Source: Kluyvera genomosp. 3
Lineage (GTDB): Bacteria > Pseudomonadota > Gammaproteobacteria > Enterobacterales > Enterobacteriaceae
Reading direction: 5' to 3'
DNA: 64,000 bases
Assembly: GCA_002211745.1 (NCBI GenBank)
Contig: CP022114.1
Coordinates: 1,240,001 to 1,304,000, forward strand
This document shows, piece by piece, positions 30,601 to 41,800 of this stretch. Position numbers and translations under genes: made by a program. The notes under the pieces are model-generated. The model did not search any database, had not been told where the DNA came from, and saw only the letters and a program-made list of their open reading frames with translations. How positions within the stretch are numbered: position 1 is the stretch's first letter; each line of letters opens with the position of its first letter.

Positions 30601-30934
30601 ATGCCAAAGATTGTTTTTCTGCCCACCAGGACCTGTGCCCGGATGGCGTAGTTGTGGAAGCTGAGACCGGTGAAACCATTCTGGATGCCGCGCTGCGTAG
30701 CGGTATCGAGATTGAACACGCCTGTGAAAAATCTTGTGCCTGCACCACCTGCCACTGCATCGTGCGTGAAGGTTTCGACTCGCTGCCGGAAAGCACCGAA
30801 GACGAAGACGATATGCTGGACAAAGCCTGGGGCTGGAACCGGATAGCCGCCTGAGCTGCCAGGCCCGCGTCACGGATGAAGACCTGGTGGTCGAAATTCC
30901 GCGTTACACAATTAACCACGCGCGCGAGCACTAA
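30601..30934 (+). CDS. fdx: Fdx, isc [2Fe-2S] ferredoxin (two frameshifts)
   Basis: Adrenodoxin-type ferredoxin supplying electrons for cluster assembly, 111 residues after repair, the E. coli length. Ligands Cys42, Cys48, Cys51 (HACEKSCACTTCHC) and the fourth in LSCQARVTDED. The frame breaks at 30621-30625 (CCCC read as CCC in L-P-H-Q) and at 30828-30832 (GGGGG read as GGGG in W-G-L-E-P). The 334-nt span is two short of 336. Starts one base after the hscA stop. Confidence 0.95.
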
Positions 30935-30943
30935 GAGGATAGT

Positions 30944-31144
30944 ATGGGACTGAAGTGGACTGATAGCCGTGAAATCGGTGAAGCGCTTTACGATACCTTC
31001 CCGGATACCGATCCGAAAACGGTACGTTTCACCGACATGCACCAGTGGATTTGCGACCTCGAAGACTTTGATGACGATCCTCAGGCATCAAATGAAAAAA
31101 TTCTTGAGGCAATTCTGCTAGTCTGGTTGGATGAAGCAGAATAA
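30944..31144 (+). CDS. iscX: IscX, small regulator of IscS
   Basis: Intact, 66 residues as in E. coli (YfhJ). Acidic protein with a C-terminal winged-helix-like fold ([20 protein letters not shown], then [20 protein letters not shown]); it binds IscS and iron and modulates desulfurase activity. Last gene of the isc operon, nine bases after fdx. Confidence 0.97.
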   Translation: MGLKWTDSREIGEALYDTFPDTDPKTVRFTDMHQWICDLEDFDDDPQASNEKILEAILLVWLDEAE

Positions 31145-31154
31145 TTTTTGCGTC

Positions 31155-31260
31155 ATGATTCGCGCCGCAGGTGCGTTGGCTACGTTCGCTCACCCCAGTC
31201 ACATAGTTATCTATGCTCCCGGGATTCGCTCACTTGCCGCCTTCCTGCAACGCGAATCAT
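31155..31260. repeat. ERIC (IRU) element between iscX and pepB
   Basis: A 106-bp element bounded by perfect terminal inverted repeats ATGATTCGCG (31155-31164) and CGCGAATCAT (31251-31260). Its core CGCTCACCCCAGTCACATAG and the later GCTCCCGGGATTCGCTCAC match the two conserved arms targeted by standard ERIC primers. It lies in the read-through zone downstream of iscX and can form a long hairpin in the transcript. Confidence 0.92.
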
Positions 31261-31275
31261 TTAGCAAAAGATCTA

Positions 31276-31301
31276 ACGGGCTGCCATTCGGCGGCCCGTT
31301 T
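31276..31301 (+). terminator. Hairpin upstream of pepB
   Basis: AACGGGC pairs with GCCCGTT, with GCC/GGC extending the stem under an ATTC loop. The following bases (TGCTAATAAGG) include only a weak T tract, so it may attenuate rather than fully stop isc transcription before pepB. Confidence 0.5.
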
Positions 31302-31320
31302 GCTAATAAGGATAAATAAA

Positions 31321-32607
31321 ATGACAGAAGCGATGAAAATTACCCTGTCTACCCAGCCAGCCGATGCGCGCTGGGGTGACAAAGCGGCCTATAGCATTAA
31401 TGATGAAGGGATTACCCTGCACCTGACCGGCCGTGACGATGCGGGTCTTATCCAGCGCGCGGCGCGTAAAATCGACGGCATGGGCATCAAGCATGTTGCG
31501 CTGAGCGGTGAAGGCTGGAACGTTGACCTCGCCTGGGCCTTCTGGGCGGGCTACAAAGGGCCGAAAGGCACCCGTCAGGTTGCATGGCCAGAGCTTGACG
31601 ATGCGCAACGTCAGGAGCTGGATAACCGTCTGACCTACATCGACTGGGTTCGCGATACCATCAACGCCCCGGCGGAAGAGTTAGGCCCGGAGCAACTGGC
31701 GCAGCGTGCGGTAGATTTGCTGTGCGGCGTGGCGTGCGACAACGTCTCTTATCGCATCACCAAAGGTGAAGATCTGCGCGAGCAGGGCTACACTGGCCTG
31801 CATACCGTAGGCCGTGGTTCTGAACGTCCGCCGGTTCTGCTGGCGCTGGATTACAACCCAACGGGCGATAAAGACGCGCCGGTTTACGCCTGCCTGGTTG
31901 GTAAAGGTATTACCTTCGACTCCGGCGGCTACAGCATCAAACAGAGCGCATTCATGGACTCCATGAAGTCCGACATGGGCGGCGCGGCGACCGTGACCGG
32001 CGCGCTGGCGCTGGCGATCACCCGTGGTCTAAACAAGCGCGTAAAACTGTACCTGTGCTGTGCGGACAACCTGATCAGCGGCAACGCCTTCAAGCTGGGC
32101 GATATCATCCACTACCGTAACGGTAAAAATGTGGAAGTGATGAACACCGATGCGGAAGGTCGCCTGGTGCTAGCCGATGGCCTGATTGACGCCAGCGCAC
32201 AGAAACCGGAGCTGATCATCGACGCGGCAACCCTGACCGGAGCGGCAAAAACCGCGCTGGGTAATGATTACCACGCGCTGTTCAGCTTCGACGATAAGCT
32301 GGCGAACCGCCTGCTGGCAAGCGCTAGCGCGGAAAACGAAGCCTTCTGGCGTCTGCCGCTGGCCGAGTTCCACCGTCACCAGCTGCCGTCTAACTTCGCT
32401 GAACTGAACAACACCGGCAGCGCGGCCTACCCGGCAGGTGCAAGTACCGCGGCGGGCTTCCTGTCCCACTTCGTGGAAAACTATCACGAAGGCTGGCTGC
32501 ATATCGACTGCTCGGCGACCTACCGTAAATCTGCCGTTGAGCAGTGGTCTGCGGGCGCGACCGGGCTGGGCGTGCGGACGATCGCCAATCTGTTGACCGC
32601 TGAGTAA
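31321..32607 (+). CDS. pepB: PepB, aminopeptidase B
   Basis: Intact M17 leucyl-aminopeptidase family enzyme, 428 residues (E. coli 427). Start at 31321 (MTEAMKITL) follows AAGGATAA; the longer open frame upstream runs into the ERIC element and is not coding. Metal and active-site motifs: [33 protein letters not shown] and [14 protein letters not shown]. Cytosolic hexamer that removes N-terminal residues from peptides. Same position after iscX as in E. coli. Confidence 0.97.
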   Translation: MTEAMKITLSTQPADARWGDKAAYSINDEGITLHLTGRDDAGLIQRAARKIDGMGIKHVALSGEGWNVDLAWAFWAGYKGPKGTRQVAWPELDDAQRQELDNRLTYIDWVRDTINAPAEELGPEQLAQRAVDLLCGVACDNVSYRITKGEDLREQGYTGLHTVGRGSERPPVLLALDYNPTGDKDAPVYACLVGKGITFDSGGYSIKQSAFMDSMKSDMGGAATVTGALALAITRGLNKRVKLYLCCADNLISGNAFKLGDIIHYRNGKNVEVMNTDAEGRLVLADGLIDASAQKPELIIDAATLTGAAKTALGNDYHALFSFDDKLANRLLASASAENEAFWRLPLAEFHRHQLPSNFAELNNTGSAAYPAGASTAAGFLSHFVENYHEGWLHIDCSATYRKSAVEQWSAGATGLGVRTIANLLTAE

Positions 32608-32612
32608 ATTTT

Positions 32613-32700
32613 TCCCCTCACCCTAACCCTCTCCCCATAGGGAGAGGGGACCGTCCGGTTTTCTCCCTCGCCCCTTTGGGGAGAGGCCGGGGTGAGGGGA
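32613..32700. repeat. Palindromic dispersed repeat between pepB and sseB
   Basis: Outer arms TCCCCTCACCC (32613-32623) and GGGTGAGGGGA (32690-32700) are perfectly complementary. Inside, CCCTCTCCC and GGGAGAGGG (32627-32648) form a second hairpin and CGCCCCTTTGGGGAG a third, giving a cloverleaf-like structure. The sequence resembles the CCCTCACCCTAACCCTCTCC-type intergenic repeats common in gammaproteobacteria. It ends 25 bp before the sseB start. Confidence 0.8.
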
Positions 32701-32725
32701 GATACCCACACCTTCTGGAACCACT

Positions 32726-33502
32726 ATGTCCGAAACCAAAAACGAACTCGAAACGCTGCTGGAACAAGCGGCGACGGAACCTGCTCATCGCCCGGCCTTT
32801 TTCCGCACTCTGCTGGATTCCACCGTCTGGGTACCCGGCTCCGCTGCCGATGACCAGCAGGTTGTCGACGACAGCGCGCTGGAACTTCAGCACTGGGAAA
32901 AAGATGACGGCACCTCCGTTATCCCGTTCTTTACTTCACTGGAAGCGCTGAAACAGGCGGTGACTACCGAGCAGGCATTTGTTGTCATGCCGGTACGCTC
33001 GTTGTTTGAAATGACCCTCGGCGAGACGCTGTTCCTCAACGCCAAACTGCCGACCGGCAAAGAGTTCACCCCGCGTGAAATCAGCCACCTGATTGGTGAA
33101 GAGGGTAACCCGCTCAGTACGCAGGAAGTGCTGGAAGGCGGTAGCGCGCTGCTGCTTTCTGAAGTGGCGGAGCCACCGGCACAGATGGTGGAGTCGCTCA
33201 CCACGCTGTTCAAAACCCTGAAAACGGTCAAACGCGCGTTCCTGTGCTCGATTAAAGAGCATGCGGACGAGCAGCCAAACCTGCTGATTGGCATTGAAGC
33301 GGAAGGGGATATCGAAGAGATTATCCACGCCGCGGGCAGCGTCGCCACCGACACCCTGCCGGGTGATGAGCCGATTGATATCTGCCAGGTGGTGGAAGGT
33401 GAGAAGGGCATCAGCCACTTTATGCTGGCGCACATCACGCCGTTTTATGAAAAACGCTGGGGCAGTTTCCTGCGCGATTTTAAACAGAACCGGATTATCT
33501 GA
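32726..33502 (+). CDS. sseB: SseB, enhanced serine sensitivity protein
   Basis: Intact, 258 residues as in E. coli SseB (not the Salmonella SPI-2 translocator of the same name). Soluble; N-terminal SseB domain (PAFFRTLLDSTVWVPGSAAD, DGTSVIPFFTSLEALKQAV) and a C-terminal domain (EQPNLLIGIEAEGDIEEII). In E. coli it is linked to serine sensitivity with SseA; biochemical role unknown. A compact hairpin follows. Confidence 0.95.
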   Translation: MSETKNELETLLEQAATEPAHRPAFFRTLLDSTVWVPGSAADDQQVVDDSALELQHWEKDDGTSVIPFFTSLEALKQAVTTEQAFVVMPVRSLFEMTLGETLFLNAKLPTGKEFTPREISHLIGEEGNPLSTQEVLEGGSALLLSEVAEPPAQMVESLTTLFKTLKTVKRAFLCSIKEHADEQPNLLIGIEAEGDIEEIIHAAGSVATDTLPGDEPIDICQVVEGEKGISHFMLAHITPFYEKRWGSFLRDFKQNRII

Positions 33503-33512
33503 CCCGAGGAAA

Positions 33513-33529
33513 GCCGCCCGAAGGGCGGC
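33513..33529 (+). terminator. Hairpin after sseB
   Basis: GCCGCCC and GGGCGGC with a GAA loop, ten bases past the sseB stop. GC-rich 7-bp stem but no T run follows. Confidence 0.5.
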
Positions 33530-33725
33530 ATCCTGGCTTACTTGCCCTGCGCGTTGCTTATCACGCTAACAGCGCTGACGGAGTGACTCCGTTCGCTGTC
33601 GGTGCGAAAAAACAAGGCGGCAGAAACAATCAGCACGATACAGAAGTATCGTCTGTTCATTGCGCGGTCCATGCGAAGACCGCATCACAGCAGCACCGCT
33701 GGCGATAATGTTGCGATAGCAAGCG

Positions 33726-33742
33726 CTATGGTGTGCCTGCAT
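33726..33742 (+). repeat. 17-nt paired repeat, first copy
   Basis: CTATGGTGTGCCTGCAT, identical to the copy at 33889-33905. Here it is not flanked by the GCACAC arm, so it stays unpaired in a simple fold. Confidence 0.85.
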
Positions 33743-33888
33743 ATACGGCCATGGGACATCCTTTCCCGAAGCCAGCGCCCGTTTGCGAGACGGCGGAAAG
33801 GGCCGGGATGGATTATACATCAACAGTCAAATAGTCACTCTTGTTACTACCTTGACTTTGTCCGATTTTAAAGCCACTATGATGCACA

Positions 33889-33905
33889 CTATGGTGTGCC
33901 TGCAT
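33889..33905 (+). repeat. 17-nt paired repeat, second copy
   Basis: Identical to 33726-33742; its GTGTGC pairs with the preceding GCACAC in a hairpin with a TATG loop. Confidence 0.85.
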
Positions 33906-33958
33906 TGCTTTAGCAATGTAGCTTGCTGGAAAGGCCGCGAACCGGACCAGCACAAAAT

Positions 33959-33983
33959 AACCGCTGTTACAGGCGGTTTTTTT
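33959..33983 (+). terminator. Bidirectional intrinsic terminator
   Basis: AACCGC and GCGGTT pair around TGTTACAG, followed by a T run (33977-33983) on the plus strand. On the minus strand the hairpin is followed by ATTTTG, so it can also end the regulator transcript, whose stop lies at 34003. Confidence 0.85.
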
Positions 33984-34002
33984 GTGCCTGAAGCTCGCCT
34001 GA

Positions 34003-34776
34003 TTACCCCGTCGCCTCCAGCAGCAGTAAATCCATCAACAGTACCAGATTGGACTCAAATGACGTGATATCCGCCGCTTCGGCGGCAAAATGCGCGGCTT
34101 CGTCATACAGCGCAAAATGCAGATCCGCCAGTCCCGCCAGGGTATTGGCGGAGGCGCGGGTGAAGGCGACGACCGTCATGCCCACGTTGCGGGCGATACG
34201 CGCTTTATCCAGCACCTGCTCGGTTTCGCCGCTGCGCGACACCGCGATAAACACCTGGTAGCGCGCGGCGTTACTGAGAAAGATGTTCCGGCTATCGCCC
34301 GGGCCGGAAATAAAGGCCGTTTTGCCGAGCACCTGCAGCTTTTTCGTCAGATACTCGGCAAAGAGATAAGAAAATCCTGCGCCATAGAGAAAGAAGCTCT
34401 CCTGCTCGCGCAGCAGGCGGGTAAACTGCTGCCGCTTGTCCGCCGTTGCCCACTGAAAAGACTGCTGGTAGTTGGCGATAAAGCGGTTGAACAGCTCGGG
34501 AAATTCCGCGCAGGACTCAGTGCGATGCGCCGCAATATGCGGCGTTTCCGCCAGCAGGCTTTTACAGTGCCAGATAAACTCGCTGTAGCCGCTAAAGCCC
34601 AGCTTTTGACACAGCCGCATAATGGTTGCCGTGGAGACAAATGTCGCCTGCGCCAGCTGACGGACGGTGATCTTGCCTACCAGCAGCGGATGCTCTGTCA
34701 AATGCGCCAGCACCCGATACTCCGCGCGGGTTAAGGACGCTCCGCGCGTCAGCAGCGTTGCCAGGCGATTATCCAT
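34003..34776 (-). CDS. RpiR-family transcriptional regulator
   Basis: Intact, 257 residues. N-terminal RpiR helix-turn-helix (GKITVRQLAQATFVSTATIM, RLCQKLGFSGYSEF) and a C-terminal SIS sugar-phosphate-binding domain (FFLYGAGFSYLFAEYLTKKL, VFIAVSRSGETEQVLDKARI). Start at 34776 overlaps the sseA stop in TAATG. RpiR proteins near GH4 phospho-glucosidase and PTS genes (GlvR type) sense the phosphorylated sugar, so this is likely the regulator of the alpha-glucoside genes at 35.7-38.6 kb even though sseA lies between them (inference). Confidence 0.88.
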   Translation of the reverse strand: MDNRLATLLTRGASLTRAEYRVLAHLTEHPLLVGKITVRQLAQATFVSTATIMRLCQKLGFSGYSEFIWHCKSLLAETPHIAAHRTESCAEFPELFNRFIANYQQSFQWATADKRQQFTRLLREQESFFLYGAGFSYLFAEYLTKKLQVLGKTAFISGPGDSRNIFLSNAARYQVFIAVSRSGETEQVLDKARIARNVGMTVVAFTRASANTLAGLADLHFALYDEAAHFAAEAADITSFESNLVLLMDLLLLEATG

Positions 34777-35620
34777 TACTGCGCAGGCTCTATCGGCAGG
34801 TCGGCGCGGGCACCCCATTCACTCCAGGACCCGTCGTACAGGGTTACGTCGTCGGCCTCAAGCGTGGCCAGCGCCAGTGCGACCACCGCCGCCGTCACAC
34901 CGGAACCGCAGCTCACGATAATCGGCTGATGTAAGTCGACACCCTGACGAGCAAAGATAGCCTCGAGCTGGTCGGTGGTTCTTAGCTCACCGTCCACCAC
35001 CAGGTCTCCCCATGGAACGTTGTGCGCGCCAGGTATATGCCCACGACGCAGTCCAGGACGTGGTTCGTCTATCTGGGCATTGAAGCGCGGTGCCGGACGG
35101 GCGTCGACGATTTGCGCGGAGCCTTCATGACTGGCCAGCAGCACGTCGGTCAGTCGTTTGACTGCTTCGGCATGGAATGTAGACTCAAACTCGCCCTCAG
35201 CGCTTTGTACGTCTCCCTGCTCAAGCAACAGATCGTCACGCTGCCAGCCGGCAAGACCGCCAGCCAGGATAGAGACCCGATCAGCGCCAAAAGTGCGCAG
35301 CATCCACCACGCGCGCGGCGCGGAGAACAGGTTGCCTTCGTCGTAAATTACCAGGTGTTTATCGCGGCTGACGCCCAGTTCGCGCATGGCGACGGCGAAA
35401 GCCTCAGGGCGCGGCATCATATGCGGCAGCGGCGAGGTGTGGTCGGAGAGGGCTTCAATATCAAAAAAGACCGCGCCCGGCAGATGCCCGGCGCGGTATT
35501 CCGCGTGCAGATCGCGGTGTTCTTGCCCGGCGGCGCCATACGGGCGTCGATAATCTGCACTTGCGGGTCATCAACGTGCTCAGCCAGCCAGTCGGCGGCA
35601 ACAAAAAACGAAGTGGTCAT
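34776..35620 (-). CDS. sseA: SseA, 3-mercaptopyruvate sulfurtransferase (frameshifted)
   Basis: Rhodanese-family enzyme moving sulfur from 3-mercaptopyruvate to thiols or cyanide, about 281 residues as in E. coli. Start at 35620 (MTTSFFVAADWLAEH) with GGAGGG upstream. Two rhodanese domains: the inactive N-terminal one (QIIDARMAPPG) and the catalytic one with the active-site loop IVSCGSGVTAAV. The frame breaks near 35522 in a C or G run, and once more near 35440 by the pattern of the two open frames. It ends in TAATG, sharing a base with the RpiR regulator start. Separated from the upstream glucosidase gene by a strong hairpin. Confidence 0.93.
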
Positions 35621-35650
35621 GGTACCCTCCATTGATGAATCATAGAGAGA

Positions 35651-35678
35651 TTGTCGGTGTTTTTGCTCACACCGACAA
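35651..35678 (-). terminator. Perfect 10-bp hairpin between glucosidase gene and sseA
   Basis: TTGTCGGTGT and ACACCGACAA pair exactly around an 8-base loop, just after the glucosidase stop on the minus strand. The following bases (TCTCTCTATG) are only moderately T-rich, so it may terminate partially and separate the sugar operon from sseA. Confidence 0.55.
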
Positions 35679-35693
35679 GCGACCCGCGGTTTA

Positions 35694-37052
<1,359 letters not shown>

Positions 37053-37065
37053 GTTATAGCCTCCT

Positions 37066-38605
37066 TCAGAGAAACATCTCAACGGCTTCTCGCATTTTTT
37101 TGACGTGCAGCCCGTAGACCACCTGAACGTTATTACCTTGTTTAATAATGCCTTTCGCACCGGTTGCCTTGAGCTGTGGCTCGTTAATTCGTGCGATGTC
37201 CTTCACGGTGACGCGCAGCCGGGTGTAGCAGTTATCCACCACCTCAATGTTGTCGCGCCCGCCTAATCCCTCGATGATGCTGGTGCCCAGACCATCGTTA
37301 TTGCCCTTCGCCTGATACTCCTGCTTGCTGTAGAGCTTCGTTTGCTGGTCATCCTCTTCGCGGCCCGGCGTTTTCATGTTGAAGCGCAGGATCAGGAAGC
37401 GGAAGATGACGAAGTAGAGCGCGAACATAATCAGCCCGACCACGATGTACATCGGCCAGTTGGATTTCTCCGTCCCAGCGGCAGGTTGTAGAGAATAAAA
37501 TCGATAATGCCGTTGGCCCGATGGCGTGGACGCCGAACAGCGAGAACAGCATCATGCCGATGCCGGTCAGCACGGCGTGCACCACGAACAGCAGCGGCGC
37601 GACGAACAGGAAGGAAAACTCAATCGGCTCGGTCACGCCGACCAGCAGTGATGTCAGCGCCGCCGGGATCAGAATGGCCTTAGCGGCCGCTTTGCGTTCC
37701 GGTTTCGCGGTGACATACATCGCTAGCGCGGCGGCAGGTAAGCCGAACATTTTGCTGATGCCGCGCGCGTCCCACACCACGGTACTGCTCAACTGTTTGA
37801 CGTCAGGGCAGGCCATTTCAGCGAAGTAGATATTGCGCGCACCCTGGTACAGGTTGCCGCAGACCTCGTGCGAACCGCCCAGTTCGGTATACAAAAATGG
37901 GGTATAGACCAGGTGGTGCAGACCGGTTGGCACCAGAATACGTTCGAGGAAACCGTAAATCGCCACCCGAACGGTCCGGAGCCTTTAATCGCCAGCGCCA
38001 GCGCGCTGATACCGTGCTGCGCCCACGGCCAGAGTTCGCTCATCACCACGCCAAGGATAATCGCCACCGGCAGAATGATGATGGTGACAAAACAGTGACC
38101 GGAGTAGATAGCCATCGCCCGGAGAACTGTACGCCGGAGTAACGGTTGTAGAGATAGCCAGTCAGCGCGCCGGTGAGGATCCCGGCGAAAACGCCCATCT
38201 CCAGTACCTGTACGCCCAGCACCATACTTTGCCCAGCGGTGCGCATCTGGTCAGCCGGGCCAGTTCGCCCTGCCATTGCAGCGTGAAGTTCATGGCGTTG
38301 ATAAACACAATAAACGTCACCAGCCCCAGCAGAGCGGCGTAGCCTTTATCGCGAGCGGCGAGGCCGATGGGAATACCGACAGCAAAGATCATCGCCAGAT
38401 TCACCAATAGCGAAACGGCGGATTTGGCGATCAACTGCCCCAGATGCTGGACCGCAGAGTAGCCCAGAAAAGGGACGTACTCTGCAAGACTGCCGTTGCC
38501 CAGCACGTTGCCGAAGGCGATAAACAGCCCGACAATCGGCAGAATCAGCACCGGGCCATAGAGGGACTTACCAAAATTTTGTAGGGCATTAACGGCTCTT
38601 TTCAT
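37066..38605 (-). CDS. PTS alpha-glucoside transporter EIICB (frameshifted)
   Basis: Inner membrane sugar phosphotransferase of about 514 residues, glucose-family type (GlvC/AglA/MalX relatives). Start at 38605 (MKRAVNALQNFGKSLYGPVL) with GGAGA upstream. The EIIC part has LPIVGLFIAFGNVLGNG and VGVTEPIEFSFLFVAP; the C-terminal EIIB domain (from about residue 430) has the phospho-cysteine motif DNCYTRLRVTVKD. No EIIA domain, so it must use EIIA-Glc (Crr) from elsewhere. Frame breaks near 38245, 38125, 37975 and 37485. First gene of the minus-strand operon, divergent from yfhM with a palindrome in the gap. Confidence 0.92.
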
Positions 38606-38713
38606 TATTGTCTCCGATGTTGAACCGCATAGAGGGGACCTCATGTCCGGCAAAAGGTAGCAGCAGAAGGGGCGGAGAATCCAGCTATCCTATTGTTTTA
38701 AAAACAAAGTACG

Positions 38714-38737
38714 CATAACGTTACATGTTACGTTATG
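38714..38737. promoter_or_regulatory. 24-bp near-perfect palindrome upstream of the PTS gene
   Basis: From CATAACGTTACA to TGTTACGTTATG: 22 of 24 positions obey dyad symmetry. It lies about 109 bp before the PTS start and 107 bp before yfhM. Size and symmetry suit a dimeric regulator, most simply the RpiR-type protein encoded at 34.0-34.8 kb (inference). Confidence 0.6.
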
Positions 38738-38843
38738 AGTTGTGATCGCAGTAACATCCCACAGAGAACTACTGGCAAACGCCTCCCTGGGCATAATACT
38801 GTGTTGACGACTCAAACAGACTTCACCAGTCAGAGGTTCCAGG

Positions 38844-41800
38844 ATGAAACCCTTTCGTTTGGCTACGCTGGCGCTCGCGCTGGCAATGACGTTTACGCTG
38901 GCCGGCTGCGACAATAAGAATGACGACAAGCCCGCCGCCTCCTCGACGCCTGCCGCTGCTGCGCCGGCGAAACCCGACGCCGCCCAGCTTGAAAAACTCG
39001 CCCGGCAGAGCCAGGGCAAAACGCTTACCCTGCTCGATGCCTCCGAAGTGCAGCTCGACGGCGCGGCAACGCTGGTGCTCACTTTCTCCATACCGCTTAA
39101 CCCCGATCAGGATTTCAGCAAAACGGTCCACCTGGTAGACAAAAAGAACGGTAAGGTTGACGGCGCATGGGAGCTGGCGCCGAATCTCAAAGAGCTGCGG
39201 CTGCGCCATCTGGAACCGAAACGCGACCTGATTGTGACCGTCGATCCTGAGTTGGCGGCGCTGAATAAGTCTACTTTTGGCACCAGCGTCGAAAAAACGC
39301 TGACCACCCGCGATATTGCGCCGAGCGTCGGCTTTGCCAGCCGCGGATCGCTGCTGCCGGGCAAGGTGGTGGAAGGGCTACCGGTGATGGTGCTCAACGT
39401 GCCGCACGTTGACGTGAACTTCTTCCGCGTGAAGCCGGAATCGCTGGCCGCGTTCGTCAGCCAGTGGGAATACCGCAGTTCGCTGAGCAACTGGAGTCGG
39501 ATGAACTGCTGAAGATGGCCGATCTGGTCTACACCGGGCGATTTGACCTTAATCCGGCGCGCAACACCCGGGAAAAACTGCTGCTGCCGCTGAAAGATAT
39601 CGCGCCGCTACAGCAGTCTGGCGTCTACATCGCGGTGATGAACCCGGCGGACAATATAGCTACAGTAACGCCGCGACGTTGTTTACCCTGAGCGACGTCG
39701 GCGTATCGCTGCACCGCTATCACGGCCAGCTTGATGTGTTTACCCAAAGCCTGGAAAACGGCGCTGCTCAATCGGCAGTTGAATTGGCGCTGTTAAACGA
39801 CAAAGGTCAGACGCTGGCGCAGGCGACCAGCGACGCTAAAGGTCACGCCACGCTGCAAACCGACAAAGACGCGGCATTGCTGCTGGCGCGTAAAGACGGG
39901 CAGACGACGTTGCTGGATCTGAAACTGCCCGCGCTGGATCTGGCTGAGTTCGATGTTGCCGGCGATCCTGGTTATCGCAAGCAGTTCTTTATGTTTGGCC
40001 CGCGCGATCTCTACCGTCCCGGCGAAACGGTGATCCTCAACGGCCTGCTGCGCGACAGCGACGGCAAGCCGCTGCCCGACCAGCCGGTGAAGCTGGAAGT
40101 GGTGAAACCGGACGGCCAGGTGATTCGCAGCGTGGTGAGCCAGCCGCAGAACGGCCTGTATCAATTGACCTACCCGCTGGATAGCGGCGCGGCGACCGGC
40201 ATGTGGCATATCCGCGCCAACACCGGCGATAACCAGCTGCGCGAGTGGGATTTCCACGTCGAAGACTTTATGCCCGAGCGCATGGCGCTGAGCCTGACAC
40301 CGCAGACGACGCCGCTGGCCCCGCTGACGACGTCAAATTCGCCGTTTCCGGCTACTATCTGTACGGCGCGCCCGCCAGCGGGAACAGTCTGCAGGGAAAT
40401 TGTTCCTGCGCCCGCTGCGCGATGCGGTCGCGGCGCTGCCGGGCTTCCAGTTTGGCGATATTGCGCAAGACAATACTTCCCGTAGCCTGGATGAAATGAA
40501 TCTGACGCTGGATGACAAAGGGCGGGAGAAGTGACCACCGCCAGCCAGTGGCAGGAAACGCACTCGCCGCTGCAGGTGATTCTCCAGGCCAGCCTGCTGG
40601 AGTCTGGCGGTCGCCCGGTAACCCGTCGGGTGAGCCAGCCTATATGGCCCGCCGCCGAACTGCCGGGATCCGCCCGCAGTTCGCCAGCAAGGCGGTCTAT
40701 GACTACCGCACCGACACCACGGTGAATCAGCCGATCGTCGAAGAAAATAGCCAGGCCGCGTTTGACATTGTTTACAGCAACGCTGCCGGTGACAAAAAAG
40801 CCGTTTCCGGCCTGCAGGTGCGGCTGATCCGCGAACGCCGCGACTACTACTGGAACTGGTCGGAAAGCGATGGCTGGCAGTCTCGCTTCGATCAAAAAGA
40901 TCTGGTGGAAGGCGAAGAGACGCTGGATCTCAAAGCCGATGAGACCGGCAAAGTCAGCTTCCCGGTGGAGTGGGCGCTTACCGTCTGGAAGTGAAAGCGC
41001 CGAATGACGCGGTCAGCAGCGTGCGCTTCTGGGCAGGCTATAGCTGGCAGGATAACAGCGACGGTAGCGGCGCGGCGCGACCGGATCGCGTGACCTTAAA
41101 ACTTGATAAACCGAGCTATCAGCCGGGTGATACCATCAAGCTGCACGTAGCTGCTCCGGCGGCCGGTAAGGGCTATGCGATGGTAGAGTCCAGCGATGGC
41201 CCGCTGTGGTGGCAAGAAATTGACGTCCCGGCTCAGGGCTGGATCTGTCTATTCCGGTCGATAAAAGCTGGAATCGTCACGACCTCTATCTGAGCACGCT
41301 GGTGGTTCGTCCGGGGATAAATCACGTTCCGCGACGCCGAAACGTGCGGTTGGCGTGTTGCATCTGCCGCTGGGTGATGAACAGCGTCGACTGAACGTGG
41401 CGCTGGAAAGCCCGCAAAAAATGCGGCCAAACCAGCCGCTGAGCGTCAAAGTGAAAGTGAATCGCAAGGAAGGCGCGGCGCCGAAGCAGGTCAATGTGCT
41501 GCTGTCAGCGGTTGACAGCGGGGTGCTGAATATCACCGATTACGCCACGCCGGATCCGTGGCAGGCGTTCTTCGGCCAGAAACGTTACGGCGCGGACATC
41601 TATGATATCTACGGTCAGGTCATTGAAGGTCAGGGGCGGCTTGCCAGCCTGCGCTTCGGTGGCGATGGTGACGAGCTGAATCGCGGCGGCAAACCGCCGG
41701 TGAATCACGTCACTATCATCGCCCAGCAGGCACGACCGGTAACCCTTGATGACAACGGTGAAGGTACCATCACTCTGCCAATCGGCGATTTTAACGGCGA

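Larger units (their letters stand above)
33680..33983 (+). ncRNA. ryfA: Probable RyfA-like small RNA
   Basis: The 500-bp sseB-regulator gap has no protein gene but strong RNA features on the plus strand. A 17-nt motif, CTATGGTGTGCCTGCAT, occurs twice 163 bases apart (33726 and 33889); the second copy is part of a perfect hairpin GCACAC-TATG-GTGTGC (33884-33899), followed by CATTGC-TTTA-GCAATG and an intrinsic terminator ending near 33983. E. coli RyfA (about 304 nt, first called PAIR3 for its paired repeats) lies, as I recall, between sseB and sseA. The 5-prime end is an estimate from that length; a shorter RNA from about 33885 is also possible, since TTGACT (33852) and TATGAT (33878) lie upstream, though spaced 20 bp. 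Confidence 0.6.

Noticed and set aside
31213-31320. N-terminal extension of pepB through the ERIC element
   Set aside because: The leader is translated ERIC sequence and no relative of PepB has it; the ATG at 31321 has a good ribosome site.
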